Shown here piece by piece: positions 1 through 9,122 of a stretch of 64,000 bases of DNA (position 1 is the stretch's first letter; each line of letters opens with the position of its first letter). The position numbers were made by a program, and so were the translations under genes. A model generated the notes under the pieces. It was not told the DNA's origin, made no database searches, and saw only the letters and a program-made list of their open reading frames with translations. Source of the stretch: Peribacillus simplex (GTDB lineage Bacteria > Bacillota > Bacilli > Bacillales > DSM-1321); contig NZ_CP011008.1 in assembly GCF_001578185.1 (NCBI RefSeq), positions 3,872,001-3,936,000 on the forward strand. Direction: 5' to 3'.

Positions 1-21
1 ACCGCCTTTTACACGTGGCAT
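1..21 (-). CDS. rplT: 50S ribosomal protein L20, N-terminal fragment
   Basis: Only the first seven codons lie in the window and read MPRVKGG, the usual N-terminus of L20; the rest lies beyond the left edge. A ribosome binding site (GGAGGGAA) sits just upstream, in the gap after rpmI. L20 binds 23S rRNA during early assembly of the large subunit. In Bacillus it also represses its own operon through the leader upstream of infC. Position after infC and rpmI supports the call despite the short fragment. Confidence 0.8.
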
Positions 22-56
22 GTTATTTCCCTCCTATTTAACTCGATAAATCGAAC

Positions 57-257
57 TTATTTAATATTGTCTAGCATATGACGAATACGTTTGAAGTCAC
101 CTTTGCTTACAAGGCTAGCTTTGCGAAGCTTACGCTTTTGCTTAGTAGATTTGTTAGCAAATAAATGGCTTGTGTAAGCGTTAGAACGCTTAAGTTTGCC
201 GGATCCAGTCTTTTTGAAACGTTTAGCAGATCCGCGGTGAGTTTTCATTTTAGGCAT
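57..257 (-). CDS. rpmI: 50S ribosomal protein L35
   Basis: This 66-residue, very basic protein starts [14 protein letters not shown], the standard L35 N-terminus, and has the family's usual length. L35 is a structural protein of the large ribosomal subunit. AGGAGG lies just upstream of the ATG. It is the middle gene of infC-rpmI-rplT, with about 35 bases on each side, so it is co-transcribed and shares the L20-controlled leader. Confidence 0.98.
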   Translation of the reverse strand: MPKMKTHRGSAKRFKKTGSGKLKRSNAYTSHLFANKSTKQKRKLRKASLVSKGDFKRIRHMLDNIK

Positions 258-291
258 AAGGTATTCCTCCTCATTACAAATTACTTTACAA

Positions 292-807
292 TTACTTTTC
301 AGCTTTTGGTGCTAAGATAATGAACATGCTGCGTCCGTCCATTTTTGGATGTTGCTCGATTGTAGCCACTTCTTTACATGCTTCAGAAAAACGAACGAGT
401 ACACGTTGACCAATTTCCTTATGTGTAATGGCACGTCCTTTGAATCGGATAGAAGCTTTTACCTTATCGCCTTTTTCAAGGAATTTAATACCGTTGCGAA
501 GCTTCGTATTGAAATCATGTTCTTCAATCGTCGGGCTCAAACGAACCTCTTTAAGACTGATGACCTTTTGATTTTTACGTGCTTCCTTGTCTTTCTTTTG
601 CTGCTCGAAGCGGTGTTTTCCGTAGTCCATGATCCGGGCTACCGGAGGCTTTGCATTTGCAGCAACTAAAACTAGATCAAGATTTACACGAGCGGCAATT
701 TCCAATGCTTCGAATTTCGTTTTAATTCCAAGTTGTTCTCCGTTTTGGTCAATAAGACGAACTTCACGGGCTCGGATGCCCTCGTTTACCATCGCGTCTT
801 TACTAAT
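292..807 (-). CDS. infC: Translation initiation factor IF-3 with an AUU start codon
   Basis: IF-3 binds the 30S subunit, keeps the subunits apart and checks start-codon and initiator-tRNA pairing. The protein has the N-domain ([13 protein letters not shown]), a lysine-rich linker and the C-domain ([17 protein letters not shown]). The first ATG (ending at 792) has no Shine-Dalgarno sequence at a good distance. An in-frame ATT at 805-807 lies 6 bases from GGAGGTGG (814-821) and gives (M)[10 protein letters not shown], matching the known IF-3 N-terminus of bacilli. AUU is the hallmark start that lets IF-3 repress its own translation. First gene of infC-rpmI-rplT. The reading from 805-807 gives 171 residues. 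Confidence 0.95.
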   Translation of the reverse strand: MSKDAMVNEGIRAREVRLIDQNGEQLGIKTKFEALEIAARVNLDLVLVAANAKPPVARIMDYGKHRFEQQKKDKEARKNQKVISLKEVRLSPTIEEHDFNTKLRNGIKFLEKGDKVKASIRFKGRAITHKEIGQRVLVRFSEACKEVATIEQHPKMDGRSMFIILAPKAEK

Positions 808-1046
808 AGTTAGCCACCTCCAAAGATATTGGCGAATACGAATATTTGAATCAATTCGGTCACGCTCACAACTCGCTTACAGGATTTAATCATAATAAAA
901 AAGTGTGGATGCATGCTGCACCCACACTGATAGACTCATTCAGAAAGATCCAAATAATCAAATCATGACCTGTTAACTGCATTGCTTGCGTCAACCAGGT
1001 GAGAAGCGGGTGCTTCTTCTTTTCCTCAAACACGTATTCAATTCAC
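808..1046 (-). promoter_or_regulatory. Long 5' leader of infC-rpmI-rplT (L20-type autoregulatory leader)
   Basis: About 240 bases separate the predicted promoter from the IF-3 start. A terminator-like hairpin with a U tract lies within the leader. In B. subtilis this operon is attenuated when L20 binds the leader. Position, length and internal terminator match that arrangement. I did not fold the competing structures. Confidence 0.75.
895..928 (-). terminator. Attenuator hairpin inside the infC leader
   Basis: On the minus strand AGTGTGG pairs with CCACACT across a loop rich in TGCA motifs and is followed by seven Ts. It lies 88 bases before the infC start, so it can only act as a conditional terminator of the leader. 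Confidence 0.8.
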
Positions 1047-1052
1047 TTTAGA

Positions 1053-1082
1053 AATATATCATAAACACTGATGACTTGTCAA
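1053..1082 (-). promoter_or_regulatory. Sigma-A promoter of the infC operon
   Basis: On the minus strand a consensus TTGACA (1077-1082) is followed after 18 bases by TATATT (1053-1058). It is the best sigma-A match upstream of infC and places the start near 1046. Confidence 0.75.
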
Positions 1083-1152
1083 ATGCTATTTTATACGTTT
1101 TTCACAACAAAATTAATATTATCAGACATTCTGTTATTTGACAATACGTTTT

Positions 1153-1647
1153 TTAAAGTAATTTAGACAAATAGTATTCGTCATGATAGCTTTCATCGAA
1201 AAATAATGAGTCCCGTTTCGTTCCTTCTAGTTCAAAACCCATCTTTTTATAAAGGGAAAGTGCCGGTTCATTGTTGGCAATAACGGTCAATTCAAGGCGC
1301 CGGATTTCATATTCAAGTGCTTGCTCCTCCATTTGTTGAAACAGCTTCGTACCGACTCCTTTTCCTCTCTCTTGTTCGGAGATGCCGATAACAATTATGG
1401 CAGAATGCTTTGTTCTGCTAAGATTATTGCCCAATAAGATGAGATACCCTATCAAGTCGTCGCCGCTTGCTGCAACGAGGAAAACGGAGCGGGGGTTATT
1501 TTCAATTTGCTCGATTTGCCTCTCCAATTTACTCTCCGTTGCTTTTCTTTCCCCCGGGTTGTACAACATGAACCCGGAATCTTCAACATGATTGATCAGA
1601 GCTGCCAATTTCCCTGCATCTTGCCCCGTAGCCTTTCGAATTTCCAT
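1153..1647 (-). CDS. GNAT family N-acetyltransferase
   Basis: The 164-residue protein starts MEIRKATGQDAGKL and shows the GNAT fold: the acetyl-CoA loop is recognisable at EQERGKGVGTKLF and the C-terminal ALSLYKKMGFELEGTKRDS is typical of RimI-like acetyltransferases. The substrate cannot be read from sequence. I chose the ATG at 1647 because AGGGAG lies 8 bases upstream; the longer frame to 1695 starts with TTG and has no good site. The small membrane gene upstream ends about 50 bases earlier, so the two may be co-transcribed. It lies between thrS and infC. Confidence 0.85.
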   Translation of the reverse strand: MEIRKATGQDAGKLAALINHVEDSGFMLYNPGERKATESKLERQIEQIENNPRSVFLVAASGDDLIGYLILLGNNLSRTKHSAIIVIGISEQERGKGVGTKLFQQMEEQALEYEIRRLELTVIANNEPALSLYKKMGFELEGTKRDSLFFDESYHDEYYLSKLL

Positions 1648-1698
1648 CTCTTCCACTCCCTCTTTTTTTACTGGCCATACGGATAGAACCATCAAATG

Positions 1699-1869
1699 TT
1701 AAGAGTTTTCTTTCGCCTTTTTCCTTTTCTCAATGGTGTCCCAAGAATATAGAGCTATCCAAAAAATCAGGACCGGGACAATCGCATATTGCCGATAACC
1801 ATCCAATAACAATAAGATGATGATGGCAAGGAATGTTGGCCCAAATAGATAAGAAAATTTCTTTTTCAT
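1699..1869 (-). CDS. Small membrane protein of unknown function
   Basis: This 56-residue protein begins MKKKFSYLFG. It has two adjacent hydrophobic stretches (FLAIIILLLLDGYRQYAIVPVLIFWIALY) split by a short polar turn, and a charged tail ending KKAKENS. The start is set by AGGAGGG just upstream of ATG; the longer frame beginning MSRRRVS covers that site. It is between thrS and the GNAT gene and likely shares a transcript with the latter. I do not recognise the family. Confidence 0.65.
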   Translation of the reverse strand: MKKKFSYLFGPTFLAIIILLLLDGYRQYAIVPVLIFWIALYSWDTIEKRKKAKENS

Positions 1870-1924
1870 GCTGACCCTCCTTCTGGACATTCACATGATG
1901 GTTTCATTTTATCATGCCTTAATT

Positions 1925-1960
1925 AAAAAGAGGGACACAACGATATGTGCCCCCCCTTTT
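1925..1960 (-). terminator. thrS terminator
   Basis: Immediately after the thrS stop, a GC-rich stem (GGGGCACA pairing with TGTGTCCC) is followed by CTTTTTAATT on the minus strand. Confidence 0.8.
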
Positions 1961-1964
1961 GCTG

Positions 1965-3896
1965 TTAACGGCTTACTTCCGCTTTAATCGCTGCAACAAA
2001 ATCTTCAAAAGCGATTGTTTCCGATTTTTGTTCACCGTATTTTCGTACATTCACACTGCCTTCTTTGGCTTCATTATCTCCAACAACCAGCATGTACGGG
2101 ATTTTTTGCATTTGTGCTTCACGGATTTTATAACCGATTTTCTCGTCACGTGTATCCAGATCGACGCGAATGCCTTGCGCTTTAAGTTTTTCCTGCACTT
2201 CTTTCGCATAATCCAGGTGCACTTCAGGTGAGACCGGAATCACTTGTGCTTGGATAGGTGCCAGCCAAGTCGGGAATGCTCCCTTGTATTCTTCGATCAA
2301 GTAAGCGACGAAACGTTCCATTGTGGAAACGACCCCGCGGTGGATTACAACCGGACGGTGCTGCTTGCCGTCTTCACCGACATAATTAAGATCAAAACGT
2401 TCAGGGAGCAAGAAGTCAAGCTGAACAGTGGAAAGCGTTTCATCTTTCCCTAAGGCAGTCCGAACCTGGACATCAAGCTTAGGACCGTAGAATGCCGCTT
2501 CACCTTCCGCTTCGAAATAATCAAGACCAAGTTCATCCATAGCACCTTTTAACATGCTTTGTGCTTTTTCCCACATGGAATCGTCATCGAAATATTTTTC
2601 AGTATCCTGCGGATCGCGATATGACAGACGGAATGAATAATCCTTGATATCGAAATCTTTATATACTTCCTGAACCAGGTTCACAACACGCTTGAACTCT
2701 TCTTTGATTTGATCTGGACGGACGAATATGTGCGCATCATTCAATGTCATCCCACGTACACGCTGAAGGCCGGAAAGGGCACCTGACATTTCATAGCGGT
2801 GCATCAAGCCAAGCTCGGCAATCCGGATTGGCAGTTCGCGGTAGCTGTGGATACTGTTTTTATATACCATCATGTGGTGCGGACAGTTCATCGGACGCAG
2901 GACAAGCTGTTCGTTTTCCATTTCCATGACAGGGAACATGCCGTCCTGGTAATGATCCCAGTGTCCAGAAGTTTTATAAAGGTCCACGCTTCCCATTACA
3001 GGTGTGTAGACATGGTCGTAACCAAGGCGTTCTTCCTTATCAACGATATACCTTTCGATTGTCCGGCGGATGGTTGCGCCTTTTGGCAACCACATCGGCA
3101 ATCCTTGCCCCACCTTTTGTGAGCTCATGAACAAGTTCAATTCTTTGCCGATTTTACGGTGGTCACGTTCCTTCGCTTCTTCGAGGAAACGCAGGTGTTC
3201 GGCTAAATCTTCTTTTTTATAGAAAGCCGTTCCGTAAATGCGCTGAAGCATTTTGTTTTTGCTATCGCCTCTCCAGTATGCACCAGCGATGCTCAATAGC
3301 TTGAATTCTTTGATTTTTCCAGTTGATGGAACGTGAATTCCACGGCAAAGGTCAAAGAATTCCCCTTGCTCATAGAGCGTTACTTGCTGATCGGCTGGAA
3401 TCGCATCGATCAACTCCAGTTTATACTCGTCGCCTATTTCTTTAAAACGGGAAATGGCCTCATCACGACTCACTTCGATGCGGGAAATTTCCAAGTTTTC
3501 GTTGACGATTTTCTTCATTTCTTTTTCAATCAATGGCAGGTCTTCAGGAGTCAATGATTCCTCCAGATCCATATCGTAGTAAAAACCGCCCTCAATGACT
3601 GGCCCTACACCGAATTTGGCGTTTTTGTACAAACGTTTGATCGCTTGTGCCATCAAGTGTGCTGTACTGTGACGCAATATTTCAAGTGCATCCGCTGCGT
3701 CCTGTGTTACGATTTCGATTGTGCCGTCTTGTTCAATCGGGCGTTTCAAATCATATAATTCACCATTGAATTTTCCAGCAATGGATTTTTTCCTTAAACC
3801 AGGACTGATGGATGCAGCGATTTCTTCAGTTGTTGTGCCTTTAGCAAACTCCTTGACAGCTCCGTCAGGAAAAGATATTTTCAGTAATTCAGACAT
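1965..3896 (-). CDS. thrS: Threonyl-tRNA synthetase
   Basis: A cytoplasmic class II synthetase that charges tRNA-Thr using ATP. The 643 residues match the family length. An N-terminal TGS domain (about 1-63) is followed by the editing domain with [15 protein letters not shown] near residue 75. The catalytic core carries the zinc-site Cys in RPMNCPHHM and the motif LNDAHIF, and the anticodon-binding domain covers the last 110 residues. AAGGAGTG precedes the ATG. It is a single-gene unit with its own promoter, a T-box leader and a terminator, so it is expected to be induced by uncharged tRNA-Thr. Confidence 0.98.
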   Translation of the reverse strand: MSELLKISFPDGAVKEFAKGTTTEEIAASISPGLRKKSIAGKFNGELYDLKRPIEQDGTIEIVTQDAADALEILRHSTAHLMAQAIKRLYKNAKFGVGPVIEGGFYYDMDLEESLTPEDLPLIEKEMKKIVNENLEISRIEVSRDEAISRFKEIGDEYKLELIDAIPADQQVTLYEQGEFFDLCRGIHVPSTGKIKEFKLLSIAGAYWRGDSKNKMLQRIYGTAFYKKEDLAEHLRFLEEAKERDHRKIGKELNLFMSSQKVGQGLPMWLPKGATIRRTIERYIVDKEERLGYDHVYTPVMGSVDLYKTSGHWDHYQDGMFPVMEMENEQLVLRPMNCPHHMMVYKNSIHSYRELPIRIAELGLMHRYEMSGALSGLQRVRGMTLNDAHIFVRPDQIKEEFKRVVNLVQEVYKDFDIKDYSFRLSYRDPQDTEKYFDDDSMWEKAQSMLKGAMDELGLDYFEAEGEAAFYGPKLDVQVRTALGKDETLSTVQLDFLLPERFDLNYVGEDGKQHRPVVIHRGVVSTMERFVAYLIEEYKGAFPTWLAPIQAQVIPVSPEVHLDYAKEVQEKLKAQGIRVDLDTRDEKIGYKIREAQMQKIPYMLVVGDNEAKEGSVNVRKYGEQKSETIAFEDFVAAIKAEVSR

Positions 3897-3954
3897 TCCG
3901 TTTCACTCCTTCTTATTGTTCAAACAAATTAAGGGTTTTTGATTCCATTACAAC

Positions 3955-4247
3955 ACAAAAAGCCCGCCCCTGTATAAAACAGGGACGAGCTTAGTAATAA
4001 ATATCATTAACCCGCGGTTCCACCCTCGTTCCATCTTGCTTTTCACGGCAAAACGGCACTTGTAACTTGGTAACGGCAGCTTCCCGTCAGCTCATATTCG
4101 CAAAATGCCTGCTTTCCGAGCCGAAGTTTAAAGGTGGTAAGTGTTCCATGCGAATAGGAAGCTTACAGCCTGTTGGCTCCCCTCTCTGATAATCGGCGAC
4201 TAGAATACCCTTGTCCTCATCATAACTTTTAGTTTTTTAATAGTATG
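3955..4247 (-). ncRNA. T-box leader of thrS (tRNA-Thr-sensing riboswitch)
   Basis: On the minus strand the conserved T-box core AGGGTGGAACCGCGGG (4011-4026) is followed by a terminator stem: GCTCGTCCCTG (3980-3990) against CAGGGGCGGGC (3962-3972), then CTTTTT. An AGAGAGG element lies near 4185-4195 at the Stem I position. ACC triplets occur in the following segment (TTACCACC) and would suit a threonine specifier, but I did not fold Stem I to place it. Confidence 0.93.
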
Positions 4248-4253
4248 TAGGAA

Positions 4254-4282
4254 ATTATAATTTGTTATACAGTGAAAATCAA
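4254..4282 (-). promoter_or_regulatory. Sigma-A promoter of thrS
   Basis: On the minus strand TTGATT (4277-4282), exactly 17 bases, then a perfect TATAAT (4254-4259). This places the transcript start near 4247, just before the T-box leader. Confidence 0.8.
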
Positions 4283-4309
4283 GGTTAATTTTCTTTTTAC
4301 GAAGAAAGA

Positions 4310-5146
4310 TTATTCAAATGCATTTGAAAAGGACGAAAGCGGCAGGACGGTCGCCCGTTCTTCGAAAATCCTTGAAATGGTCTGAATCAGCCCTTCTTCC
4401 TTGTCATCGGTATATATGCATAAGTTTTCGGGAGCAATCGATAAAAGCGGGGCAAGTATCACCGTATCAAGAAAAAGTGAACTTTTTGCAAGAAGCCTCC
4501 TGTCGATCATACTATTGATTTTTGGACGGTCGAGTTTGCTGAATTTCTGATCATAGAAATGAAAACCATCCCGGTTGACCAAGTGAAGCTTTCTTAATTT
4601 CGACTCCTGCCCATGAAGGCAATCACGGAGAGTGGCAATGAAATTTTGATAGTCCTGTTCCAGCTTGTATTCATCAATCGCCTTGACGACATACTTTTCC
4701 AAAGTTTGCTGAAATGATTTTAAACGGAAGGTCGTAAAAGAATCGAATGAAAAAGATACCTTTCCAGCCAAGATGCTTTGAAGTCCTTCCTCAATCAATC
4801 GTTTCTCCGTACTGAATGCCTCCTCTTGATTCCTGGCTCTTTCCACCTCGATGATTGATGATGCAATTTCAATGATGGCTTCAATTTCTTCCCGTTCCCT
4901 ATAAAAAAATTTACCGACTATTATTTGCTCCAGAACAGGAAGCGTCTTTTCTTCCAATAAAAAAGAATGAAATGCATCGCGAAGCAGAATTAGCCATTTA
5001 TCACCTGAAGACTCCGTCATATCCACATGCATGCCTTGTTGCGGAAGAAATCGAATGTATGCTTGAAATTCTGCCCCCAGTGGATGGACAGAAACGAAAT
5101 CCAGTAATTTCAATGCCTCTGAATCGTTTTGAAACGAAATTTGCAC
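4310..5146 (-). CDS. ytxC: Putative sporulation protein YtxC
   Basis: The 278-residue protein sits between dnaI and thrS, exactly where ytxC lies in B. subtilis, and has the family's length and mixed charged/helical character. No catalytic motif or membrane segment is evident. YtxC is annotated as a sporulation-associated protein of unknown biochemical role; I infer function only from synteny and general resemblance. Translation starts at GTG (5144-5146), with a G-rich GGGGGATG just upstream. The dnaI terminator separates it from dnaI, so it probably has its own promoter, which I could not place. Confidence 0.8.
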   Translation of the reverse strand: MQISFQNDSEALKLLDFVSVHPLGAEFQAYIRFLPQQGMHVDMTESSGDKWLILLRDAFHSFLLEEKTLPVLEQIIVGKFFYREREEIEAIIEIASSIIEVERARNQEEAFSTEKRLIEEGLQSILAGKVSFSFDSFTTFRLKSFQQTLEKYVVKAIDEYKLEQDYQNFIATLRDCLHGQESKLRKLHLVNRDGFHFYDQKFSKLDRPKINSMIDRRLLAKSSLFLDTVILAPLLSIAPENLCIYTDDKEEGLIQTISRIFEERATVLPLSSFSNAFE

Positions 5147-5232
5147 TACGACATCCCCCCTTCCCCCTTGCTTCTTTTTTCATGTATATGGGGATGGGGA
5201 CGTGTTTAGAAGTGGGATGGACCTTGTAAGAA

Positions 5233-5263
5233 GAAAAAAGTGACCTCCATTAAGAGACCACTT
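5233..5263 (-). terminator. Terminator after dnaI
   Basis: On the minus strand a 10-bp stem (AAGTGGTCTC with GGAGGTCACTT, two G-U pairs) is followed by TTTTTTCTTC, starting a few bases after the dnaI stop. Confidence 0.8.
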
Positions 5264-5267
5264 TTCT

Positions 5268-6206
5268 TCATCTTCTCCGATTCACGCCATCAAGCTTGAC
5301 CGGCTCCGCTAAATATTGAATTCTTTCCAGTACCCTGGCCGCCTTCACTTCTTCCTTTTCACCACGCTGTGAAAAGGTCAGGTGATTCTCCAGGCCATTC
5401 ATGTCAAAATTCGAAGTGAAAAACGTCGGAAGGTTTTCCAGCATTCTAAATTGCAAAATCGGGCCAAAAACCTCATCGCGTCCCCAGCTTGTCATGGACT
5501 CCGCTCCAATATCATCCAGCATGAGGATCGGTGCCGTTTTCACCATCTCAATTTTTTCATTGACCGTATTGTCACCTATCGAACCCTTAAGTTCCCTCAA
5601 GTAGTCAGGTACATAGACAATAAGGGAGGAAATTTGCCTTTCTGCAAGTTCATTGGCAATCGCACCTAATAAATACGTTTTCCCAACACCGAATTTACCA
5701 TATATATATAAGCCTTTTTGCCTTTTGCCTGGTTCATACTCCATAATGAACGACATCGCTTTACTTAAAACACCTAAGCGTTTGTTTTGATCATCCGTTT
5801 GAGTGAAGTCGTCAATGGTCGCCTTTAAAATATCCTTCGGCACGTAAAGGCTGCGGATCAATTTTTCACGTTTCCGCTTTTCATCCTCTGCCAATTTCCG
5901 CGGGCAGATTTCATAATGCAGATTCAGGGCCTTCCCTTGAACGACCAATTTGGGATAATACCCCTGCATCATATTGATGCAGCCGTCCAAGCTTGGACAT
6001 TTATCGCACTTATTGCTTTGTGAAGTGAACTCATAAAGCTTCCCCAAGTTTTTTTCGATCATGTCTTCCGTGACCGTCGAACTGTTGGCATTCAAAAATA
6101 ACCGCACCTGTTCATCTTCAAAAATCTCTTGTTTCAGCTTTTCATAACGCTGTTGAAATTGGTTTGTATTGGCCAATTTATTCAGGGATCTATTAATCTT
6201 TTCCAT
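5268..6206 (-). CDS. dnaI: Primosomal protein DnaI (helicase loader)
   Basis: DnaI loads the replicative helicase DnaC at the origin and at restarting forks. The 312 residues match the family. The N-terminal domain has a Cys cluster, CDKCPSLDGC, matching its zinc-binding helicase-interaction domain. The AAA+ domain has Walker A (YGKFGVGKT) and Walker B (ILMLDDIGAES). GGAGGTG within the end of dnaB provides the ribosome binding site, and the ATG lies inside the last codons of dnaB (14-base overlap), so the genes are translationally coupled. A terminator follows directly. Confidence 0.96.
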   Translation of the reverse strand: MEKINRSLNKLANTNQFQQRYEKLKQEIFEDEQVRLFLNANSSTVTEDMIEKNLGKLYEFTSQSNKCDKCPSLDGCINMMQGYYPKLVVQGKALNLHYEICPRKLAEDEKRKREKLIRSLYVPKDILKATIDDFTQTDDQNKRLGVLSKAMSFIMEYEPGKRQKGLYIYGKFGVGKTYLLGAIANELAERQISSLIVYVPDYLRELKGSIGDNTVNEKIEMVKTAPILMLDDIGAESMTSWGRDEVFGPILQFRMLENLPTFFTSNFDMNGLENHLTFSQRGEKEEVKAARVLERIQYLAEPVKLDGVNRRR

Positions 6207-7617
6207 CGTTCATTTCACCTCCTGCTTTCCACTGCTTCCATTTTTCCTGAAGCTCACGTTTCTGGGCATTCAATTCGGGCTGATCCGCATTCTGCTCTTG
6301 CTGTGCTTCTTCTTTTTTCTCAAGCCACTCCGGAACCACTTCTTCCCGTATCGTCTTTTTCCGGCCGCCCTTCGCAGCATTCCTGCTCCCTTGAGCCCAG
6401 TCCTGATATTTCCGGTGTTCATTTTTAGCTAGTTCCATCGCCTCGATGACGGTGGAGACCTTCAGCCGTGCCCAATGGCCTGCCAATTTTTCCACATAGC
6501 CCTTCGTGAACTTCATATCCGTTTTGAGCATGACATATTCAATCAAGACATTGACGACACCAGGATTCAGCTTTTGGTTGATCATCACGCCCTCCACCAC
6601 TTTCAAATCACCGCTTGATGGCTCTGCGCCGCCGGACAATTGCATCAGCCGCTCCCGTGGGGATATCGTCTCCAAATGCCGGATTAGCTCTTGTTCCTGT
6701 GTTTTCGGTTCTTCTTTTTGTGTCCGTTCACGAATCGGCTGCACTCGATTGACCAGGGAAGGCATGTCTGCCTGCCGTTCAATCTGATACCAGTCCCTTG
6801 CCGCCTTCCTGAGCATTTCCTCATCGATCTCATCATCCAATGAAACGGCATCCATTACTAGTTTTTGCATTTCAAGCGGATCAATGCCATATAAAAAAGC
6901 AAGTTTGGCAATCGTACTTTTAATTTTCGGAGTAAAGGCCTTTTTCGGTACGATCGAAGATTTCATCCCGGCTAATAAAAGTTCAAAATCGAATAAGTTG
7001 TCAAACCCCGAAGGCTCGACGCCATCCGTCCGGTCGATATATTGCTGATCAGGAATGGGGTTCCATTCGTTTTTTGCTTCATCCGTTACATATAAAGAGT
7101 CCAAATGATCTGATGAGAATACCTCCGCAAAAGATTTAGTCACACCTTCATATTGATCCGTTAAGATATGATCATCACAAAAGAATCTCTTTAACCGGTT
7201 GAATTGTGCTTTACCGATCTTTTTGTATAAATAGATATTCAGCATTCCATCCGTGAAGAACTGTTGAGGGGAAAGCGGCGGATTTATCTCATAGATAAAT
7301 TCCTTTGTCTCATTTTTCGATTTCTTATATACATTCAACAAACCGATTCCCTCAAGTAAAAGTCGGGCTTCGTAAATATCACCTAACTTAAGGCCGATTG
7401 TATTCATTAATTGATAATGTGAGGAGGTTTCCGACCATAGCCTGTTTTCCTCCAACTCACTCCATAACGTCATATATAGGCTAATACAGATAGGTCCAAT
7501 AAGAGGTTGATAAAGTCGGGTAAGTATTTTCCGATCATAATCATGAAGCAGCCCCGCAGATGAGACCAAATATGAATCAGCTGGGAGCAATTCTTGCCAA
7601 TGCATTGACATCTCCAT
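6193..7617 (-). CDS. dnaB: Replication initiation and membrane attachment protein DnaB
   Basis: DnaB of bacilli (unrelated to E. coli DnaB helicase) works with DnaD and DnaI to load the helicase at oriC and during restart. The 474 residues match the family. The N-terminus contains the typical YQPLIGPICISLYMTLW segment, and the C-terminal DnaD-like region holds the YQDWAQ motif. Three ATGs fall within the first five codons. AAAGG lies 5 bases before the first, and GGAG lies 6 bases before the third (start at 7605), so the exact start is open. The order nrdR-dnaB-dnaI is that of B. subtilis. Confidence 0.95.
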   Translation of the reverse strand: MEMSMHWQELLPADSYLVSSAGLLHDYDRKILTRLYQPLIGPICISLYMTLWSELEENRLWSETSSHYQLMNTIGLKLGDIYEARLLLEGIGLLNVYKKSKNETKEFIYEINPPLSPQQFFTDGMLNIYLYKKIGKAQFNRLKRFFCDDHILTDQYEGVTKSFAEVFSSDHLDSLYVTDEAKNEWNPIPDQQYIDRTDGVEPSGFDNLFDFELLLAGMKSSIVPKKAFTPKIKSTIAKLAFLYGIDPLEMQKLVMDAVSLDDEIDEEMLRKAARDWYQIERQADMPSLVNRVQPIRERTQKEEPKTQEQELIRHLETISPRERLMQLSGGAEPSSGDLKVVEGVMINQKLNPGVVNVLIEYVMLKTDMKFTKGYVEKLAGHWARLKVSTVIEAMELAKNEHRKYQDWAQGSRNAAKGGRKKTIREEVVPEWLEKKEEAQQEQNADQPELNAQKRELQEKWKQWKAGGEMNDGKD

Positions 7618-7669
7618 TCAAACCTTTCAAAAGATGTAGTGAAAAAAGAGCCAAAGTAAATCTTCAGCT

Positions 7670-8131
7670 CTACTTTCTTTCTTTATTTATTAAATCTTTC
7701 AATTCATCGATAAAGACATTGATATCTTTAAATTGTCGATAGACGGATGCGAATCTAACATAGGCAACCTCATCGACTTCTGCCAGCTTGTCCATCACCA
7801 TTTCGCCGACACTGTCGCTTTTCACTTCCGATATGCCCTGGTTGCGTAGTTCTTTTTCTACATAACTGGTAATTTGCTCTAGTTCTTTCAAGGGAACCGG
7901 ACGTTTTTCGCAAGCCCTGATTAAGCCACGCAGGATTTTATCACGACTGAACTCTTCCCGTGTACCGCCTTTTTTCACTACAATGAGCGGTGTTTCCTCC
8001 ACCTTTTCAAATGTCGTGAATCGAAAACCACATGCCTCACATTCACGGCGTCGTCGAATCGATTTACTTTCATCGACTGGCCTGGAATCGAGCACTCTTG
8101 TTCCGTTATATTGACATGATGGGCATTTCAT
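7670..8131 (-). CDS. nrdR: Transcriptional repressor NrdR
   Basis: NrdR senses ATP/dATP and represses ribonucleotide reductase genes. The protein starts [17 protein letters not shown], with a Cys4 zinc ribbon (CPSC and CEAC) over residues 3-34, followed by an ATP-cone domain at about 49-139 beginning [16 protein letters not shown]. Length is typical (153 residues). Two adjacent ATGs are possible; I use the second, as in homologues, while GGAG is 6 bases from the first. It is first in the run nrdR-dnaB-dnaI. No NrdR box or nrd gene is visible in the window. Confidence 0.96.
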   Translation of the reverse strand: MKCPSCQYNGTRVLDSRPVDESKSIRRRRECEACGFRFTTFEKVEETPLIVVKKGGTREEFSRDKILRGLIRACEKRPVPLKELEQITSYVEKELRNQGISEVKSDSVGEMVMDKLAEVDEVAYVRFASVYRQFKDINVFIDELKDLINKERK

Positions 8132-8354
8132 CATTATCAGCTCCGTATTTTATGTAGGACTCCCCTATCTAAATGTTCCCCAAGGAATTACTTTTCTATC
8201 TTAATCTTATATTAAAAGGAACGGCCAGTACAAGTAAAAAGTGTAACTTCCAGCAGCAGGCACTTTTTATCACGCACTAGAAGCACCATTATCAAAGTCT
8301 TTGTGCTCTGGGATACTTACCCTTATAAATTGAAGCAAGATCGGATTCATTGCA

Positions 8355-8384
8355 TTAAAAAAGAGATGCACCCATGGCATCTCT
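8355..8384 (-). terminator. speD terminator
   Basis: On the minus strand AGAGATGC pairs perfectly with GCATCTCT over a 7-base loop, followed by TTTTTT, 16 bases after the speD stop. Confidence 0.85.
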
Positions 8385-8399
8385 GTGTATACGTGTTTT

Positions 8400-8798
8400 T
8401 TATAGGGCACTTATATTGGCTTTTTTCATTTGTACAGGACCTAATCCACGTGGTAATTCTATGTTCTCGCGTGTTTGCGCATTCAAAGCTTCTGCAATGT
8501 AATCTGCCGCAATATTCGGATCCAAGTTACCGCATGTATAGACATCAATGCTGGCATAGCCGTGTTCAGGAAAACTGTGAATCGTTAAGTGTGATTCAGA
8601 AATGATGACAACCCCACTAACTCCTTGTGGAGCAAACTTGTGAAAGGCAACTTCTCGTACCTCTGCACCTGATTTTAAAGCAGCATCAACAAAAATCTTT
8701 TCAATCAAATCGATATTGTTCAGTTTCTCAAAGTCACAACCCCAAAGTTCAGAAATGACATGTCTACCCATAGTTTCCATAGTGTAAGCAGTTTCCAT
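8400..8798 (-). CDS. speD: S-adenosylmethionine decarboxylase proenzyme
   Basis: SpeD makes decarboxylated SAM, the aminopropyl donor for spermidine synthesis, using a pyruvoyl cofactor formed by self-cleavage. The small bacterial (class 1B) form is clear: [17 protein letters not shown] at the N-terminus, the cleavage site before Ser in [16 protein letters not shown], and the catalytic Cys in [11 protein letters not shown] start at the ATG ending at 8798 because AAGGGGG lies about 9 bases upstream, giving 132 residues; an internal METMGRH start is also possible. It is monocistronic, with a strong promoter and terminator. The roughly 125-base 5' UTR is longer than needed and might be regulatory. 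Confidence 0.95.
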   Translation of the reverse strand: METAYTMETMGRHVISELWGCDFEKLNNIDLIEKIFVDAALKSGAEVREVAFHKFAPQGVSGVVIISESHLTIHSFPEHGYASIDVYTCGNLDPNIAADYIAEALNAQTRENIELPRGLGPVQMKKANISAL

Positions 8799-8928
8799 AT
8801 TAAGCTTCCCCCTTACCATGATTAAAAAATAAGTCTGATAACTACCACGGGGGAAAGTTAGTCCAAAGAGGTCCTAACCCTTTAAGTAGCCATCATGCAA
8901 ACCGCTTTTGAAGAAGTTCACGATTCAT

Positions 8929-8957
8929 AGTATATATGGTTTAAATTTTTTTTGCAA
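8929..8957 (-). promoter_or_regulatory. Sigma-A promoter of speD
   Basis: On the minus strand TTGCAA (8952-8957), 17 bases, TATACT (8929-8934). Start predicted near 8922, giving a 5' UTR of about 125 bases. Confidence 0.75.
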
Positions 8958-9019
8958 CTCCAAATTGAATTTTTGGATAGATAAACTTTTTATGTAATAA
9001 AGATATGGGGGAGGTCCCA

Positions 9020-9079
9020 ATGTGGGGCAAATTCTGTTTTCGTGTGTTTATTCAGCGCCATAAGGCAGCCAGGAATTGA
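9020..9079 (+). CDS. Possible 19-residue peptide ORF
   Basis: A short ORF reads MWGKFCFRVFIQRHKAARN: basic, with one Cys and three Phe. An unusually strong ribosome binding site (GGGGGAGG, ending 6 bases before ATG) precedes it, and a good intrinsic terminator on the same strand begins 44 bases after the stop. It is divergent from speD. I recognise no family, and the upstream promoter is not clear (a TTGAAT occurs at 8965-8970 but no well-spaced -10). It could be a peptide gene, a leader peptide or a chance ORF in a small RNA. Confidence 0.35.
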   Translation: MWGKFCFRVFIQRHKAARN

Positions 9080-9100
9080 TGATCAATGAATTAAAAATAG

Positions 9101-9122
9101 TCTGCTAAAAAAATTTAGCAGA
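9101..9122. repeat. Short palindrome, left copy
   Basis: TCTGCTAAA and TTTAGCAGA form a perfect 9-bp inverted repeat around AAAA. A near-identical structure recurs in the same orientation at 9673-9695, with the repeat element and transposase remnant between. Confidence 0.6.

Noticed and set aside
8235..8269. 9-bp inverted repeat TAAAAAGTG/CACTTTTTA between nrdR and speD
   Set aside because: AT-rich with a 17-base loop and no gene ending into it in a suitable place; a chance palindrome is as likely as a terminator.
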